Made by a program: the position numbers and the translations under genes. From UBA4729 sp038236865 (GTDB lineage Bacteria; Patescibacteriota; Saccharimonadia; Saccharimonadales; UBA4665): a DNA stretch of 23,403 nucleotides. The stretch covers positions 1 through 23,403 of the forward strand of contig JBBRZI010000015.1 of assembly GCA_038236865.1 (NCBI GenBank). The letters run 5' to 3'. Of the stretch, positions 12,755 through 21,282 are shown piece after piece. Numbering within the stretch: the stretch's first letter is position 1; every line of letters starts with the position of its first letter. A model generated the notes under the pieces. The model ran no database searches. It was not told where the DNA came from and saw nothing but the letters and a program-made list of their open reading frames with translations.

Positions 12755-13180
12755 ATGACAAAGCAACGAAATCCAAAAAACGACGATATTATACTGCGCA
12801 TTCCCACCTGGGCGGCCAAACTGTACGTGCTCTTCGCCGTTATGTTGCTGCCGTGGACCGTTTACTTGGGAGCTTCCCTGCCGACTGAGCATCTTTCGGC
12901 TCACTGGGATATCAGCTGGACAGGCCTGGACATTGGTCTCGTTGCGGCATTATTCGCAACCGGCCTGTTCGCGTACAAGCGGTCGATCTGGGTGGTGATT
13001 GCCGCCGCCTCTGCCGGCAGCCTAATGCTGGTTGATGCCTGGTTCGACGTGACGTCTGAGCGCTCGGCGGGTCTCTTCCGTGAAGCCCTGGTGTTTGCCC
13101 TATTCATTGAGATTCCGCTTGCTCTCATGAGCTATTACCTCGCCGGCCATGCGCTGAATCACAATACAAAAAAAAGGTGA
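12755..13180 (+). CDS. Four-helix membrane protein of unknown function
   Basis: 141 residues from ATG 12755, which lies 28 bp after the tRNA; the frame is open back through the tRNA but that part is not coding. A short basic N-terminus (MTKQRNPKNDD) is followed by four hydrophobic segments at about 20-40, 54-71, 75-94 and 109-131. Conserved-looking polar features sit between them: LPTEHLSAHWDISWTGLDIG and DAWFDVTSERS. I recall similar uncharacterised membrane proteins in other bacteria but cannot name a function. No clear ribosome binding site; TACAAT at 12730-12735 may be its -10. Confidence 0.8.
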   Translation: MTKQRNPKNDDIILRIPTWAAKLYVLFAVMLLPWTVYLGASLPTEHLSAHWDISWTGLDIGLVAALFATGLFAYKRSIWVVIAAASAGSLMLVDAWFDVTSERSAGLFREALVFALFIEIPLALMSYYLAGHALNHNTKKR

Positions 13181-13214
13181 ACACCTTACTGGGCTTTTAT
13201 GGGGCAGTGGGAGC

Positions 13215-13236
13215 AAGCCTGGCACGTGCCAGGCTT
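13215..13236. repeat. Perfect 22-bp palindrome between convergent genes
   Basis: AAGCCTGGCAC and GTGCCAGGCTT are exact complements. It sits between the converging membrane-protein and cupin genes. There is no T-run on either side, so it is not a standard intrinsic terminator, though a bidirectional transcription-end function is possible. Confidence 0.6.
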
Positions 13237-13265
13237 GGTCGTATCGGGAGAATGAGCTTATGGTG

Positions 13266-13589
13266 CTAAAGCGGCGGGTTAAGCGCCTGGCGCGGTGATT
13301 CGTAGCAAACGCAGCCACTAATACCGGCAACGGCCTCGTGGGCGGTGTAGGCCGGCAGATCCAATGTATCGCCCGGTTGCAATGAAATTGGCTTACCGTT
13401 GACGGTAACATTGATCGAACCCTCGGCGCACCACAACCGCTTGTCGAGGGCGTACATGTGCGTCGCAAAGACCTGACCAGCCTCAGCTGCCCAGCGATCA
13501 GCGCTAATATGCTTAGCCACAAATAAGTTCTCGAGCTCCTCTTCAGCCGATTCATAATCCCGTGACCAGCGATATTTTCTAAGATCCAT
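13266..13589 (-). CDS. Small single-domain cupin protein
   Basis: 107 residues. After a 35-residue N-terminal helix-prone region the cupin core is seen: FATHMYALDKRLWCAEGSINV, then GKPISLQPGDTLDLPAYTAHEAV. The second cupin motif (G-x5-P-x-G-x2-H) is represented by PGDTLDLPAYTAHEA with His. In the first motif the usual two histidines are reduced to one (H44), so metal binding is uncertain. A GATACT box ends 6 nt before the ATG (complement of 13596-13601), making it another leaderless gene. Reaction unknown. Confidence 0.82.
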   Translation of the reverse strand: MDLRKYRWSRDYESAEEELENLFVAKHISADRWAAEAGQVFATHMYALDKRLWCAEGSINVTVNGKPISLQPGDTLDLPAYTAHEAVAGISGCVCYESPRQALNPPL

Positions 13590-13712
13590 AGGGCCAGTAT
13601 CTCACATGTCTCAGGCTAGTTGCGCGCCTAAATTGGCTGTCTGGGGTGCTACACTGTATATTGTTGGCTATTTTTAAGATAAAAGTAGTCACCGTACTGA
13701 TACATAAGTTTC

Positions 13713-13789
13713 GCGCCCGTAGCTCAGCTGGATAGAGCGTTGGTTTCCGGTACCAAAGGTCGGGGGTTCAAATCCCTTCGGGCGCACCA
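13713..13789 (+). tRNA. tRNA-Arg (anticodon CCG)
   Basis: The acceptor GCGCCCG pairs with CGGGCGC. The anticodon stem is TTGGT/ACCAA with loop TTCCGGT (anticodon CCG), and the T-arm is GGGGG-TTCAAAT-CCCTT with two G-T pairs. CCA is encoded. Confidence 0.95.
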
Positions 13790-13907
13790 TTTCACACACG
13801 CTCATACATCCTTCATTCCCTTCGAGGCTGAAACTAATAAGACAAGCCAAGCCGAATCAGCGTCACCACGCTACAGCGCAAATACCACGAACCTCAAAGC
13901 ATGGCAA

Positions 13908-14288
13908 TCAATCATCGCCTGACTCGTGCAATACTTCCTGTATCGTAGCTAGCAAATCGTCGAGCTTGATGTCGCTTTTAATAAAGTAGTAGGTCGGCAG
14001 ATCCTGTGTCACTTGAGTGAGGATCTTGCCCTCGGCTTCCAGGTTAGTCAGTACTATCACTTTGGCGAATTGCCCATAATCGTCCTGCCTGAGAGCTTTG
14101 AGCACCTCCATACCATCCATGATCGGCATACGGATGTCCAGTAAGATGAGATCCGGCTTCTCATTTATGGCCATCTCCAGCCCAGTCTTGCCATCAGACG
14201 CATCCAAAAGCTCGTAGTTGGGAGCTAATTTATTGCGCAACAGCCGGACATACGCCTGCTCGTCCTCAATAATTAGTATTTTTTTCAT
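13908..14288 (-). CDS. Stand-alone response-regulator receiver protein
   Basis: 126 residues, a single REC domain with no output domain. The acidic pocket E8-D9, phospho-acceptor D51 in LLDIRMP, T81 and K104 (FIKSD) are all present, so it should accept phosphate. Without a DNA-binding domain it would act by protein contact, in the way of CheY or Spo0F, or as a phosphate sink. It starts 1 bp after the stop of the histidine kinase, so it is its likely partner. Confidence 0.93.
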   Translation of the reverse strand: MKKILIIEDEQAYVRLLRNKLAPNYELLDASDGKTGLEMAINEKPDLILLDIRMPIMDGMEVLKALRQDDYGQFAKVIVLTNLEAEGKILTQVTQDLPTYYFIKSDIKLDDLLATIQEVLHESGDD

Positions 14289-14289
14289 G

Positions 14290-15594
14290 TTACGATACCC
14301 CTTTCTTTATAGGTACTTTTAGGTTAATTGGGATTGTGACGGTAAATGTGGATCCCTTGCCCTCTTGGCTCTTCACGAGTACCTGGCCGCCCCAGTCCTC
14401 AACATACGATTTAACCACGTAGAGACCAAGCCCCGAACCGTTCGGATTGGTTGAAACGGCCTTTTCGGAACGGAAGAACTTAGTAAATAGTTGTTTTTGA
14501 GCTGCCGGCGCAATGCCAATCCCATTGTCCTCGACGCTGACCTGTGCCACCTTGCCGCCCGGTGCCTTGCCCAAAGTGACCACCACCCCCCCATGGGGCA
14601 GCGTATATTCCAGCGCATTGGTGATCAGATTCTCGAGGACTTCATGGAATTGCTTTGGATCAATACTGACATCGGGGATGTTTGTTTCTGTAACGACCAG
14701 CTCCAAGTTAATTTTCTTTTGGGCAGCCACGATAGTCATTCCGTTAAAAATGTCCTTTACCAAATTAGTAATATTGGTCGGTTCGGTAACCTTTCTGATT
14801 ATACCCTGGTCAATCTGCGAGACAGACAACAGGTCACGTGCCAAGCTCAAAACTCGCTCATTGCTGGAGTAAATTTCGTCAAGATAAGCGAGCAATGGCT
14901 TGGGCGCATTTTTGAAATAACTATCTTCCCGGATGGCTTCCAGGTACCATTTAGAGATCCCGAGCGGTGTTCTCAACTGGTGTGAAGCTAGCGAAACAAA
15001 CTCCGTCTTGGCTTTATCAATCTCCTTTTCCCGGGTAATGTCCCGCTCAATAGACACGAAGTACTCAGGATTACCCGAATCGTCAAGCATCGGCGAAATG
15101 TGAATCTCGCTTGTATAGGCTTGGCCATTTTTGCGCACATTATCAATTTGGGCAATAAATGTCTGCTTATGATCTTTGATGGTTGCCCACATCTCTTGAT
15201 AATACGCTGACTCCATGTGGCCGCCCCACAGTGAGCCGGCTTTCGAGCCAATAATCTCACTCACCTTGTAGCCAGTGATCTTTTCCGAGGCCTCATTGGC
15301 ATACAGCACAACCCCCTCGACGTCGGAAATAACAATTTGGTCGGAAGAGCCGATCACAGCCATTTTGAACATTCTGAGCTCGTTTATTTGGGCTTCCAGA
15401 TCATCCAGGCTATGCATGACGGCTTTTTTGGCAGCTTCTTGAGCGGTTTCAAACAACTGTCGGTAGTGGGATTCGGACACGGCCAGCCTCGCGTCGGATC
15501 GCTTGGCCGCGCGAACGTACAAAATCAAAAGCAACGCTATACTGACGATGGCACCGCCAATCGCGAGTGTCCAGATGAGGGAGTTTACGGTCAT
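14290..15594 (-). CDS. PAS-domain sensor histidine kinase
   Basis: 434 residues. One N-terminal membrane helix (about 6-28) with almost no external part is followed by a coiled-coil linker (about 40-75). Next comes a PAS domain with PAC-like end (about 78-190; VLYANEASEKITGY, FVSIERDITREKE). The HisKA dimer domain has H205 in SLASHQLRTPLG. The ATPase domain has N-box ENLITNALEYT (321-331), G1 DNGIGI (356-361), F-box TKFFRSE and G2 GSGLGLYVVK (386-395). With no periplasmic sensor, the signal is probably cytoplasmic or membrane-borne and read by PAS. The ATG directly follows the TAA of the upstream small gene, and the receiver gene follows 1 bp after its stop, so this is a three-gene operon. 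Confidence 0.95.
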   Translation of the reverse strand: MTVNSLIWTLAIGGAIVSIALLLILYVRAAKRSDARLAVSESHYRQLFETAQEAAKKAVMHSLDDLEAQINELRMFKMAVIGSSDQIVISDVEGVVLYANEASEKITGYKVSEIIGSKAGSLWGGHMESAYYQEMWATIKDHKQTFIAQIDNVRKNGQAYTSEIHISPMLDDSGNPEYFVSIERDITREKEIDKAKTEFVSLASHQLRTPLGISKWYLEAIREDSYFKNAPKPLLAYLDEIYSSNERVLSLARDLLSVSQIDQGIIRKVTEPTNITNLVKDIFNGMTIVAAQKKINLELVVTETNIPDVSIDPKQFHEVLENLITNALEYTLPHGGVVVTLGKAPGGKVAQVSVEDNGIGIAPAAQKQLFTKFFRSEKAVSTNPNGSGLGLYVVKSYVEDWGGQVLVKSQEGKGSTFTVTIPINLKVPIKKGVS

Positions 15595-15771
15595 TTACGG
15601 CTTCTTCGGATTAGACTTCTCAAACATTTCAATCTCAGCTTTACATTCAATCATTTTCAGCTCGCGACTGACCAGGCTGTTGCTGAGCTTTTCCAGCTCC
15701 AAGACGCGAAGCTCAAGCCGTCCGGTTTTCTGATCGACTATAAAATTTGCGTCAATGCGTTCAGCCTTCAT
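15595..15771 (-). CDS. Small coiled-coil protein upstream of the histidine kinase
   Basis: 58 residues from ATG 15771, preceded by AGAGGTG 6 nt upstream. The GTG three codons earlier lies within that site and is not used. The sequence is charged and helix-forming, with heptad-like Leu/Ile spacing (RLELRVLELEKLSNSLVSRE, then LKMIECKAEIEMFEKS). Its TAA touches the ATG of the kinase, so translation is probably coupled. It may bind the kinase coiled-coil linker; this is inference. A TATACT box (complement of 15792-15797) lies 20 nt before the start. Family not recognised. Confidence 0.7.
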   Translation of the reverse strand: MKAERIDANFIVDQKTGRLELRVLELEKLSNSLVSRELKMIECKAEIEMFEKSNPKKP

Positions 15772-15894
15772 GAGTCTCACCTCTGCACAGTATACTCTTC
15801 CCGACCGTCGAGGTGTACAAGTGCCACAATCATCTCGGGATGTTACAATTCTGTCAACCTGTTGTATAAAAGCCTCTTTATAGCAAAGGTTTGT

Positions 15895-15900
15895 TATAAT
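15895..15900 (+). promoter_or_regulatory. -10 box of the XRE-type regulator gene
   Basis: A perfect TATAAT ends 7 nt before ATG 15908 and overlaps the alternative ATG at 15899, which is therefore rejected as start. The divergent kinase operon promoter lies about 100 bp to the left, so the regulator could control both. Confidence 0.7.
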
Positions 15901-15907
15901 GCAGTTA

Positions 15908-16150
15908 ATGGGATTCGGGAAACGGCTCAGAGCCGAAAGAAAAAATAGTCATCTAACTGCAGCGGCACTCGCTAACATCTGCGGAATATCCAGAAGCTAT
16001 ATTACGCTGATCGAGAACGGTCATCGCTTACCCAGCTCAAAGATTATGCCCAAGATAGCCGTCGCTCTAAATTTAAAAACAAACACCGTTCTCAACTGGT
16101 ACCTCGACGCCATGCGCGAAAAGGTCGAGAAAAAGCTCGACCTCTCATGA
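15908..16150 (+). CDS. XRE-family helix-turn-helix transcriptional regulator
   Basis: 80 residues, essentially one DNA-binding domain. FGKRLRAERKNSHLTAAALA, then CGISRSYITLIENGHRLPSS has the order of the Cro/C1-type HTH: helix 1, turn, helix 2, and recognition helix SRSYITLIENG, followed by the Pro-containing turn. The tail KIAVALNLKTNTVLNWYLDAM is typical. No ligand or oligomerisation domain is attached. It is transcribed divergently from the coiled-coil/kinase/receiver operon. Autoregulation or control of that operon is plausible, though no clear operator was identified. Confidence 0.88.
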   Translation: MGFGKRLRAERKNSHLTAAALANICGISRSYITLIENGHRLPSSKIMPKIAVALNLKTNTVLNWYLDAMREKVEKKLDLS

Positions 16151-16384
16151 GTCCACCTTTGTAGTCTCCGCCAGCTTAAGCCATGGCTATGTCCAAGCCC
16201 GTAGCAGCCATCGCGCGCCGGCTGTTGTTACCTCGTAGCAACCCCCTTTAAGCATCCTGTTGTCAGCTCACCAATTCTCCTTGCGTACGTATATGTTGGG
16301 GTTTAAATGAGTGCCAACTTATTAATTACCACGCCTGCGATGATATTTGGGTACCAACGTAAGCATTATTATGTTACTCAGTAC
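16151..16384. other. Intergenic region, no gene seen
   Basis: 234 bp between the convergent XRE gene and the surface locus. A short imperfect stem AGCAGCC/GGCTGTT at about 16205-16230 is the only structure noticed. A 64-codon frame from ATG 16307 runs antisense into the next gene without a promoter at leaderless distance and is not called. Confidence 0.5.
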
Positions 16385-16837
16385 CTAGTGTTTACTCGAG
16401 GTGGCGCTTGGAGGAGTGTCGATACTCACGGGGCCAACGGCAATTATGCGATCAATTTTAGGGCGATAGATAATTGCGACTTGGTTGGTTTGATAAATTA
16501 ACACTTTGTCGCCATTCTGGGATTTCTTGAAAAACGGTGAGGTCAACTTCGATGTATCCGTGACAGTGGCCAGAGCCGGCGTCTCATTGGCTGGCAATAG
16601 GTAGTGCTTGGAAACTTCAGCTATTACCACATTTACGTTATTACTTGTGGACGATCCGGAGTTTTGGTGTTTCATTGCGTAGCCCGCAGTAGCCAAACCC
16701 GCCACCAACGCTAAAGCAACAAGAGCGATTGCGGTACGCTGTTGTGCTCGAAATCTTTTCAACCAGCGGCTATGCCTCAAAGGCCTCACGGGCTCGACCC
16801 TGCGGATGTCGTGCATGCTCGGTGCTTGTTTTACCAT
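16385..16837 (-). CDS. Bitopic membrane protein with extracytoplasmic domain
   Basis: 150 residues from ATG 16837. The frame extends much further upstream, but that part is antisense-phase overlap with the 763-residue gene. A basic cytoplasmic N-terminus (RRVEPVRPLRHSRWLKRFR) precedes one membrane helix (TAIALVALALVAGLATAGYA). An external domain follows containing VSKHYLLPANETPALATV, FFKKSQNGDKVLIY and IIYRPKIDRIIAVGPV. I recall this YLLP-NE-PA and NGD-VLIY pattern from uncharacterised CPR membrane proteins; function unknown. The start is 1 bp after the stop of the 763-residue secreted protein gene, so the two form one transcription unit. Confidence 0.8.
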   Translation of the reverse strand: MVKQAPSMHDIRRVEPVRPLRHSRWLKRFRAQQRTAIALVALALVAGLATAGYAMKHQNSGSSTSNNVNVVIAEVSKHYLLPANETPALATVTDTSKLTSPFFKKSQNGDKVLIYQTNQVAIIYRPKIDRIIAVGPVSIDTPPSATSSKH

Positions 16838-16838
16838 T

Positions 16839-19130
16839 CTAGTTATCGCTCTCGAGGTACCAGCCGCTAAAGTTAAAGATGGCAGCGACGCCAGTAGCGT
16901 TGTTGGTAATCCAGAACTGAGGCGCCAAGAAGGTTGTGCTGGAGGGAATGTTGGTCGAGAGTGAACCGCTAACAACATTTCCAGTAGAGATATTATTGAC
17001 GCGCCAACCGATTGAGCTGCCATTCGGCGCCGAGAAAAGAACCAACTCGTATAGGCTCGTGGTATCAACCGGGAAGTTAGCGCCCAGGTCAAGTACCGTC
17101 GGAGCTGTACCGGTAATATTGTTGACTAGGTTCCAGTTGCCGGTGTTAGTGTTAATAGCTAAGCCAATTTTACCCGGCGTAGTGTTAGTTGTTGGGTCGA
17201 CGTTAGTGGGAGCTGCCACCGAATCTGCCATACCCACAAACGCGCGGTTACCGGCTACCAGTGTGGTAGTCCCAAAGCGAGTCGTGTAGAAAAACCCACC
17301 CCTGCCAGCAACATTGCCGCGCCATACCTGCAAGGTACTTTGACGATGCCCCGCCACAGTACCCGCAGTAATACCAGTGCTGAAGGTTACGCGCCGAACG
17401 GACGTTAGCAAGTTGGTGCTAGTAGGGGTAGGGTTAGCCACTGTACCGGTATTCGTGAAGGTTGATCCAAATGTTGAGATGCAGGTAGTTAATGCCGCTC
17501 CGCCGGCTGGAGTAGTCCAAGTCACGCGGTTAAACCCAAGGTTGGCCTGGAAGGGTGTGTCGACGCCGCCAGGGCCCAGCCACTTCGGCATAATACGCCC
17601 GGCAATATCCTTGGCATAAATGCGCAAGTTACCGGCAGTAGGTGCCGCTGGATCTGTCTGAGCGGCCAGTTGCATGCCGCCTGATTGAACATCAACCCCA
17701 ATATCCCAGCCGGATCCGACATACATACCTACCTCCGTACCGGCACCAGCTGCAGTCGGTCCTTCGAGCTTGATACCATAGGCCGTCACGCCCGTAACCG
17801 GACCGGTAGCATTGGCAACAATTCGCAGGCCGCTCCAGATGCCTCCAGCAGTAGTTCCGGGGGCATAATCAATGCGCATCCCGGCTGATTCAACCGCAGC
17901 CGCACCCCCCTTATAATTAACGGAGATGCCGTTAACACCGTTAGTTGTCACTCCAGATGAGCCTGTGTTGTTTACGGAAACTTGGTCGGCGGTCGGCACG
18001 CTGGCTCCGGAATCTATGCGTAGGGCGCCGGCAGTGGCGGTGGTGACGCCAAATTTCCCAAGTGTGATGGCATTAGCCGTACCTGTTCCGACGCTCAGAG
18101 CACCCGCAGCAGACACATCGACAAGCGGCGCCAGCAGGCTGGTCGTCGCACTACCGACACCGACTATGCTGGCGCCTGCTGTTGTAACGGCAAAGAAATT
18201 CGTGCCACCACCATTGCTGGCGACGGACAATAAATTCCCGCCGACGGGTATTGCTGCATCTTGGAGGTGCAGGCCGCCACCCGTCGCACTAAAAACGATT
18301 TGCGGATTGGCAGCTCCCGAAGCGGTGTAGGCCTGCGCCAGAGTTGAAGCCCCGGCGCAACTTCCAAATAGTAACTGGCTGGCGGTAGAAGCACCAGACT
18401 GCAAACATTGGCTTAAGCCGGGGGCGGTAGTTGGTAATGTGAGGGTATAGCTGGCAGTTAACGCTGGAGAATTCAATGTCACAAGCCGGTTGTTAACCGT
18501 ACCATCCTGGAACAAAACCGCACCGACGTTGGTAGTCGACCCCAGGGTCACCGCGCTCGCCCCTTGGACAGCTAGCGTGCTCGCCGACGTAATTGACCCA
18601 CTCACATTGATACTACCAGTCTGTTGGACAACCGACAGCTGGACAAATTGGGCAGCGCCTAGGCCACCAACCTTATCGGCATTAAAAGCATAGGGTACGC
18701 TGCCAAGTTGCATACGGGGTGCCATTTCTCCGGCCGCATCGCCGTTAAACGTAACGCCGAGGTAGAGAGTCGGGTTGGCATTGAAGTCGATGGCGGTGTT
18801 GGAAAACGTACTACAGGTTTGGGTCGTGAAGAGCGAGCAGGTACTACCCAGATTTACTTGAAACACGCCGCTCGCTACTGCCACGGAGGTTTGGGTTTCT
18901 CCCCATATCGAGGCGCCGCCGCTGGCAACTGAGTAAAGCTTAAAGGTGAAGCTATAGTTGGCATCGGCCACGTTAATGCCACTGGCATTAACGACTTTTC
19001 CTTGGAACGGCATGGTAGTTGGATTGATGGCGGAAGCAGATGGCGCCAGGCTCAGGGCCACGCTAAAAAAAGTGCTGAATAGCACCCCCCACAGCAATAC
19101 GCCTCTTTTTATTATGTATGTGTGTATCAT
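16839..19130 (-). CDS. Large secreted beta-rich surface protein
   Basis: 763 residues. The signal peptide is about 1-33 (IKRGVLLWGVLFSTFFSVAL, then APSASA). The first mature domain (PFQGKVVNASGINVADANYS to NADKVGGL, about 38-160) has the pattern of adhesin or fibre head proteins. A long Gly/Ala/Ser/Thr-rich stretch of beta-repeat character follows (about 160-480). The C-terminal domain of about 220 residues (from FNRVTWTTPAGGAALT to FNFSGWYLESDN) may be jelly-roll-like. Four cysteines lie near the N-terminus and few elsewhere. No LPXTG or membrane anchor is visible. A TATAAT (complement of 19151-19156) and AGAGGTAAAGG precede the start. Likely role: cell-surface fibre or adhesion protein, by inference from composition. 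Confidence 0.82.
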   Translation of the reverse strand: MIHTYIIKRGVLLWGVLFSTFFSVALSLAPSASAINPTTMPFQGKVVNASGINVADANYSFTFKLYSVASGGASIWGETQTSVAVASGVFQVNLGSTCSLFTTQTCSTFSNTAIDFNANPTLYLGVTFNGDAAGEMAPRMQLGSVPYAFNADKVGGLGAAQFVQLSVVQQTGSINVSGSITSASTLAVQGASAVTLGSTTNVGAVLFQDGTVNNRLVTLNSPALTASYTLTLPTTAPGLSQCLQSGASTASQLLFGSCAGASTLAQAYTASGAANPQIVFSATGGGLHLQDAAIPVGGNLLSVASNGGGTNFFAVTTAGASIVGVGSATTSLLAPLVDVSAAGALSVGTGTANAITLGKFGVTTATAGALRIDSGASVPTADQVSVNNTGSSGVTTNGVNGISVNYKGGAAAVESAGMRIDYAPGTTAGGIWSGLRIVANATGPVTGVTAYGIKLEGPTAAGAGTEVGMYVGSGWDIGVDVQSGGMQLAAQTDPAAPTAGNLRIYAKDIAGRIMPKWLGPGGVDTPFQANLGFNRVTWTTPAGGAALTTCISTFGSTFTNTGTVANPTPTSTNLLTSVRRVTFSTGITAGTVAGHRQSTLQVWRGNVAGRGGFFYTTRFGTTTLVAGNRAFVGMADSVAAPTNVDPTTNTTPGKIGLAINTNTGNWNLVNNITGTAPTVLDLGANFPVDTTSLYELVLFSAPNGSSIGWRVNNISTGNVVSGSLSTNIPSSTTFLAPQFWITNNATGVAAIFNFSGWYLESDN

Positions 19131-19187
19131 CCCATACCTTTACCTCTGTAATTATACTAGATAAACACAAGCGTCACCAGATGTGTG

Positions 19188-20162
19188 CTAAGAGTGAAAG
19201 CGAATCTTTTTAAGAGTTATCCACAGTGGCTGACGGTAACAGGACAGGAGTATCGCAAAACTAATAATTATCACTATGCTGAGCGCCAGATGTAGCCAGT
19301 TTATGAAGTACAGCTTTTCTTCGTGCGTTGCCGTTTGCGCTAGGCCGTCATAGCGATAATTTACTTGCAGCGTGAGACGAGTGAGCCACCACGGCGTCGG
19401 GCCGACTGCCTTAATCGACACGCCTAGTTGGCGATAGGCATCGGGCAGGATAAAACTCGAATCTTCATTGATCGCGCCCTGCCCTATGAGCCTATTATGC
19501 GGACCTAGCAAACGCACTGTGCCCCGCGGCACAACCGCTACGTTACCCGGATTATAAAAACGAAGGTGCGCCACTCGCGGCACATGCCACCAACTCGCAT
19601 CGTAGGTAACGCTTTTGAGCCGTAAATCGTATTGTTCGCCACCCAATTTTGTGACAAAAATGAGCGCTGACACAGTTGGATTCGCGCCAACACCGTTAGC
19701 CGAAAGTTTAGGGTTAGCAGTTACTTCGTTGACCAAGACTGCTCCATAGTGCCCCCCGGGGGTAAGTGCTTCGTCGTTATGGATATTGACTAGTAGCGTC
19801 GTACTGGCATTAGCCGCTATGCTAAAGGCCGACTGGTTGACCGACAAAGACTGGACTAGGCCATGACGAGTTTTACCGACGGGGTTGGAAAGGCCCAAGA
19901 ACGCTACGCCGCCAAACTCACCTTGGGCGCCAAAGTCCGTAATACTAACCTTAAAATTACGCGTCAACTGCGTGTGATTAGTGACGACCAAGGGGAAGCT
20001 TTTCGTAGTCTCAAAATTGGCTACCGAAATCGTTAACAGAAATGGAGCCAAGGTTATGCCGGCTGGTGAATTCGACGCGCGCGGCGCCGCCAGTGCTGGC
20101 TGCAACGGCCAGCCAATTACAAGCCCCATCACCAGTAGGCAAACGAACATCCACTTTTTCAC
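19188..20162 (-). CDS. Secreted, membrane-anchored beta-sandwich protein (second of a coupled pair)
   Basis: 324 residues with GTG start. The signal peptide is about 1-26 (WMFVCLLVMGLVIGWPL, then PALAAP). One Ig-like region (ITLAPFLLTISVANFETTKS to STTLLVNIHNDEALTPGGHY) is followed by a second (YDLRLKSVTYDASWWHVPRV onward). A C-terminal membrane helix (LHLALSIVIIISFAILLSCY) ends in a basic tail. The arrangement recalls DUF916/WxL-interacting proteins that tether surface proteins, but this is fold-level resemblance only. Its start overlaps the previous gene's stop (GTGA), so the two are translationally coupled and probably work together. Confidence 0.78.
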   Translation of the reverse strand: MKKWMFVCLLVMGLVIGWPLQPALAAPRASNSPAGITLAPFLLTISVANFETTKSFPLVVTNHTQLTRNFKVSITDFGAQGEFGGVAFLGLSNPVGKTRHGLVQSLSVNQSAFSIAANASTTLLVNIHNDEALTPGGHYGAVLVNEVTANPKLSANGVGANPTVSALIFVTKLGGEQYDLRLKSVTYDASWWHVPRVAHLRFYNPGNVAVVPRGTVRLLGPHNRLIGQGAINEDSSFILPDAYRQLGVSIKAVGPTPWWLTRLTLQVNYRYDGLAQTATHEEKLYFINWLHLALSIVIIISFAILLSCYRQPLWITLKKIRFHS

Positions 20163-21202
20163 ACGCGGCGCCGGTATTTAGTGCGCCTCAGCAGGTGCCG
20201 GCCGACAAACCAGACTCCCGCCAAGACAAACAGGATGAACGCAGTGATAATTAATAAGAACGTCCAGGGGATGACCCAAAAACTGGTGGTGGCCTCAAGC
20301 GGAACGTCGCGCGTACCGTCATTGTAAACGACGAGGGCCTGGGCGGTGTACCTGCCAAAGCGCAGTTTCGTGACTTTAGTAAGGTCCCAATGCAACGATC
20401 GGTCCGGCTGTCCACTCTTTGTCAGCACCGGCTTGCCATCAACTTGTTTGTCTTGGTAGAGCGGAAAACCATCGCGCCAATCAGACGTAAAGACTCGGTA
20501 CGAAGCGGGTAGAATATTACCTTGGAATGGGTTGACGTCGAGGGTAGCAACTGTCTGGCTGCCGCGCTTGATAAAAATATTGCCGCCCGGGTGCATATGA
20601 ATGTTACCGATATTATGTACACGGATGCTCAGCGTTGCCGGCAGATACTGGTAGACGCCGTGATTGGTCGTAAAGTTCGCGATCGTGAGCTTGGGGTGTT
20701 GGTTAGGCGTGACGACGTCAAGCAGGACGAGCGTCGCCGAAGCGCCGATAACTGAGGCAGTTTGTTTGGCGTCCGGCGCCTGGTTATTACTGCGCTGAAA
20801 GGTCACCGCATAGTAGTAACCCAAGCTCGCCGTCGGCGGTACGGTAATCGTCATTTTTACCTTGACCCATTGCCCGGTCGGCGCATCAAAACTACTGGGT
20901 GTAAACTTGATCCAATCGAAATAGCTATCGCCGGGGCCGCGATCATACAGGTTCGGCCGGCCCGTCTCGCCAGTCGAGCGGAACTTCATCAAATCAACTT
21001 TGAGATGCTCGAGCTGAGGTGCATTATTGAGGACGCGAAACTCGGAGGTAACCGTTGAGCCCGGTGAGGTGGCGAGCGAAATTGGCGACGGCGACGTCGT
21101 CAAGTTAAAGCCAGTACTGACTGCGCTGGCCGGCGCGGCCGGCAACACTAGACTGCCGAGCAGTACCAACAAACTGACTAGCAAATATGTGCGACGTCCC
21201 AT
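20159..21202 (-). CDS. Secreted, membrane-anchored beta-sandwich protein (first of a coupled pair)
   Basis: 347 residues. The signal peptide is about 1-27 (TYLLVSLLVLLGSLVLPAAP, cut after ASA). The first domain (PSPISLATSPGSTVTSEFRV to YYYAVTFQRSN) reads as an NEAT/COG1470-like or DUF916-like Ig fold. The second domain starts near LTIANFTTNHGVYQYLPATL. A C-terminal helix (IPWTFLLIITAFILFVLAGV) has a basic tail (RHLLRRTKYRRR). It shares layout and the GG/GYYYAV-type strand with the downstream 324-residue protein, suggesting duplication. TATACT (complement of 21211-21216) ends 8 nt before the ATG. Confidence 0.78.
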   Translation of the reverse strand: MGRRTYLLVSLLVLLGSLVLPAAPASAVSTGFNLTTSPSPISLATSPGSTVTSEFRVLNNAPQLEHLKVDLMKFRSTGETGRPNLYDRGPGDSYFDWIKFTPSSFDAPTGQWVKVKMTITVPPTASLGYYYAVTFQRSNNQAPDAKQTASVIGASATLVLLDVVTPNQHPKLTIANFTTNHGVYQYLPATLSIRVHNIGNIHMHPGGNIFIKRGSQTVATLDVNPFQGNILPASYRVFTSDWRDGFPLYQDKQVDGKPVLTKSGQPDRSLHWDLTKVTKLRFGRYTAQALVVYNDGTRDVPLEATTSFWVIPWTFLLIITAFILFVLAGVWFVGRHLLRRTKYRRRV

Positions 21203-21282
21203 TTAACCCCAGTATAACGAATCAAGATAGTGAAAGCGATAGCGTCAAAACAGCTCGGTCACGCGGCCTGCACCTAAGCCGT

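Noticed and set aside
16307..16501. 64-codon rightward frame antisense to the bitopic membrane protein gene
   Set aside because: It is mostly antisense to a well-supported gene and has no -10 box at the expected distance.
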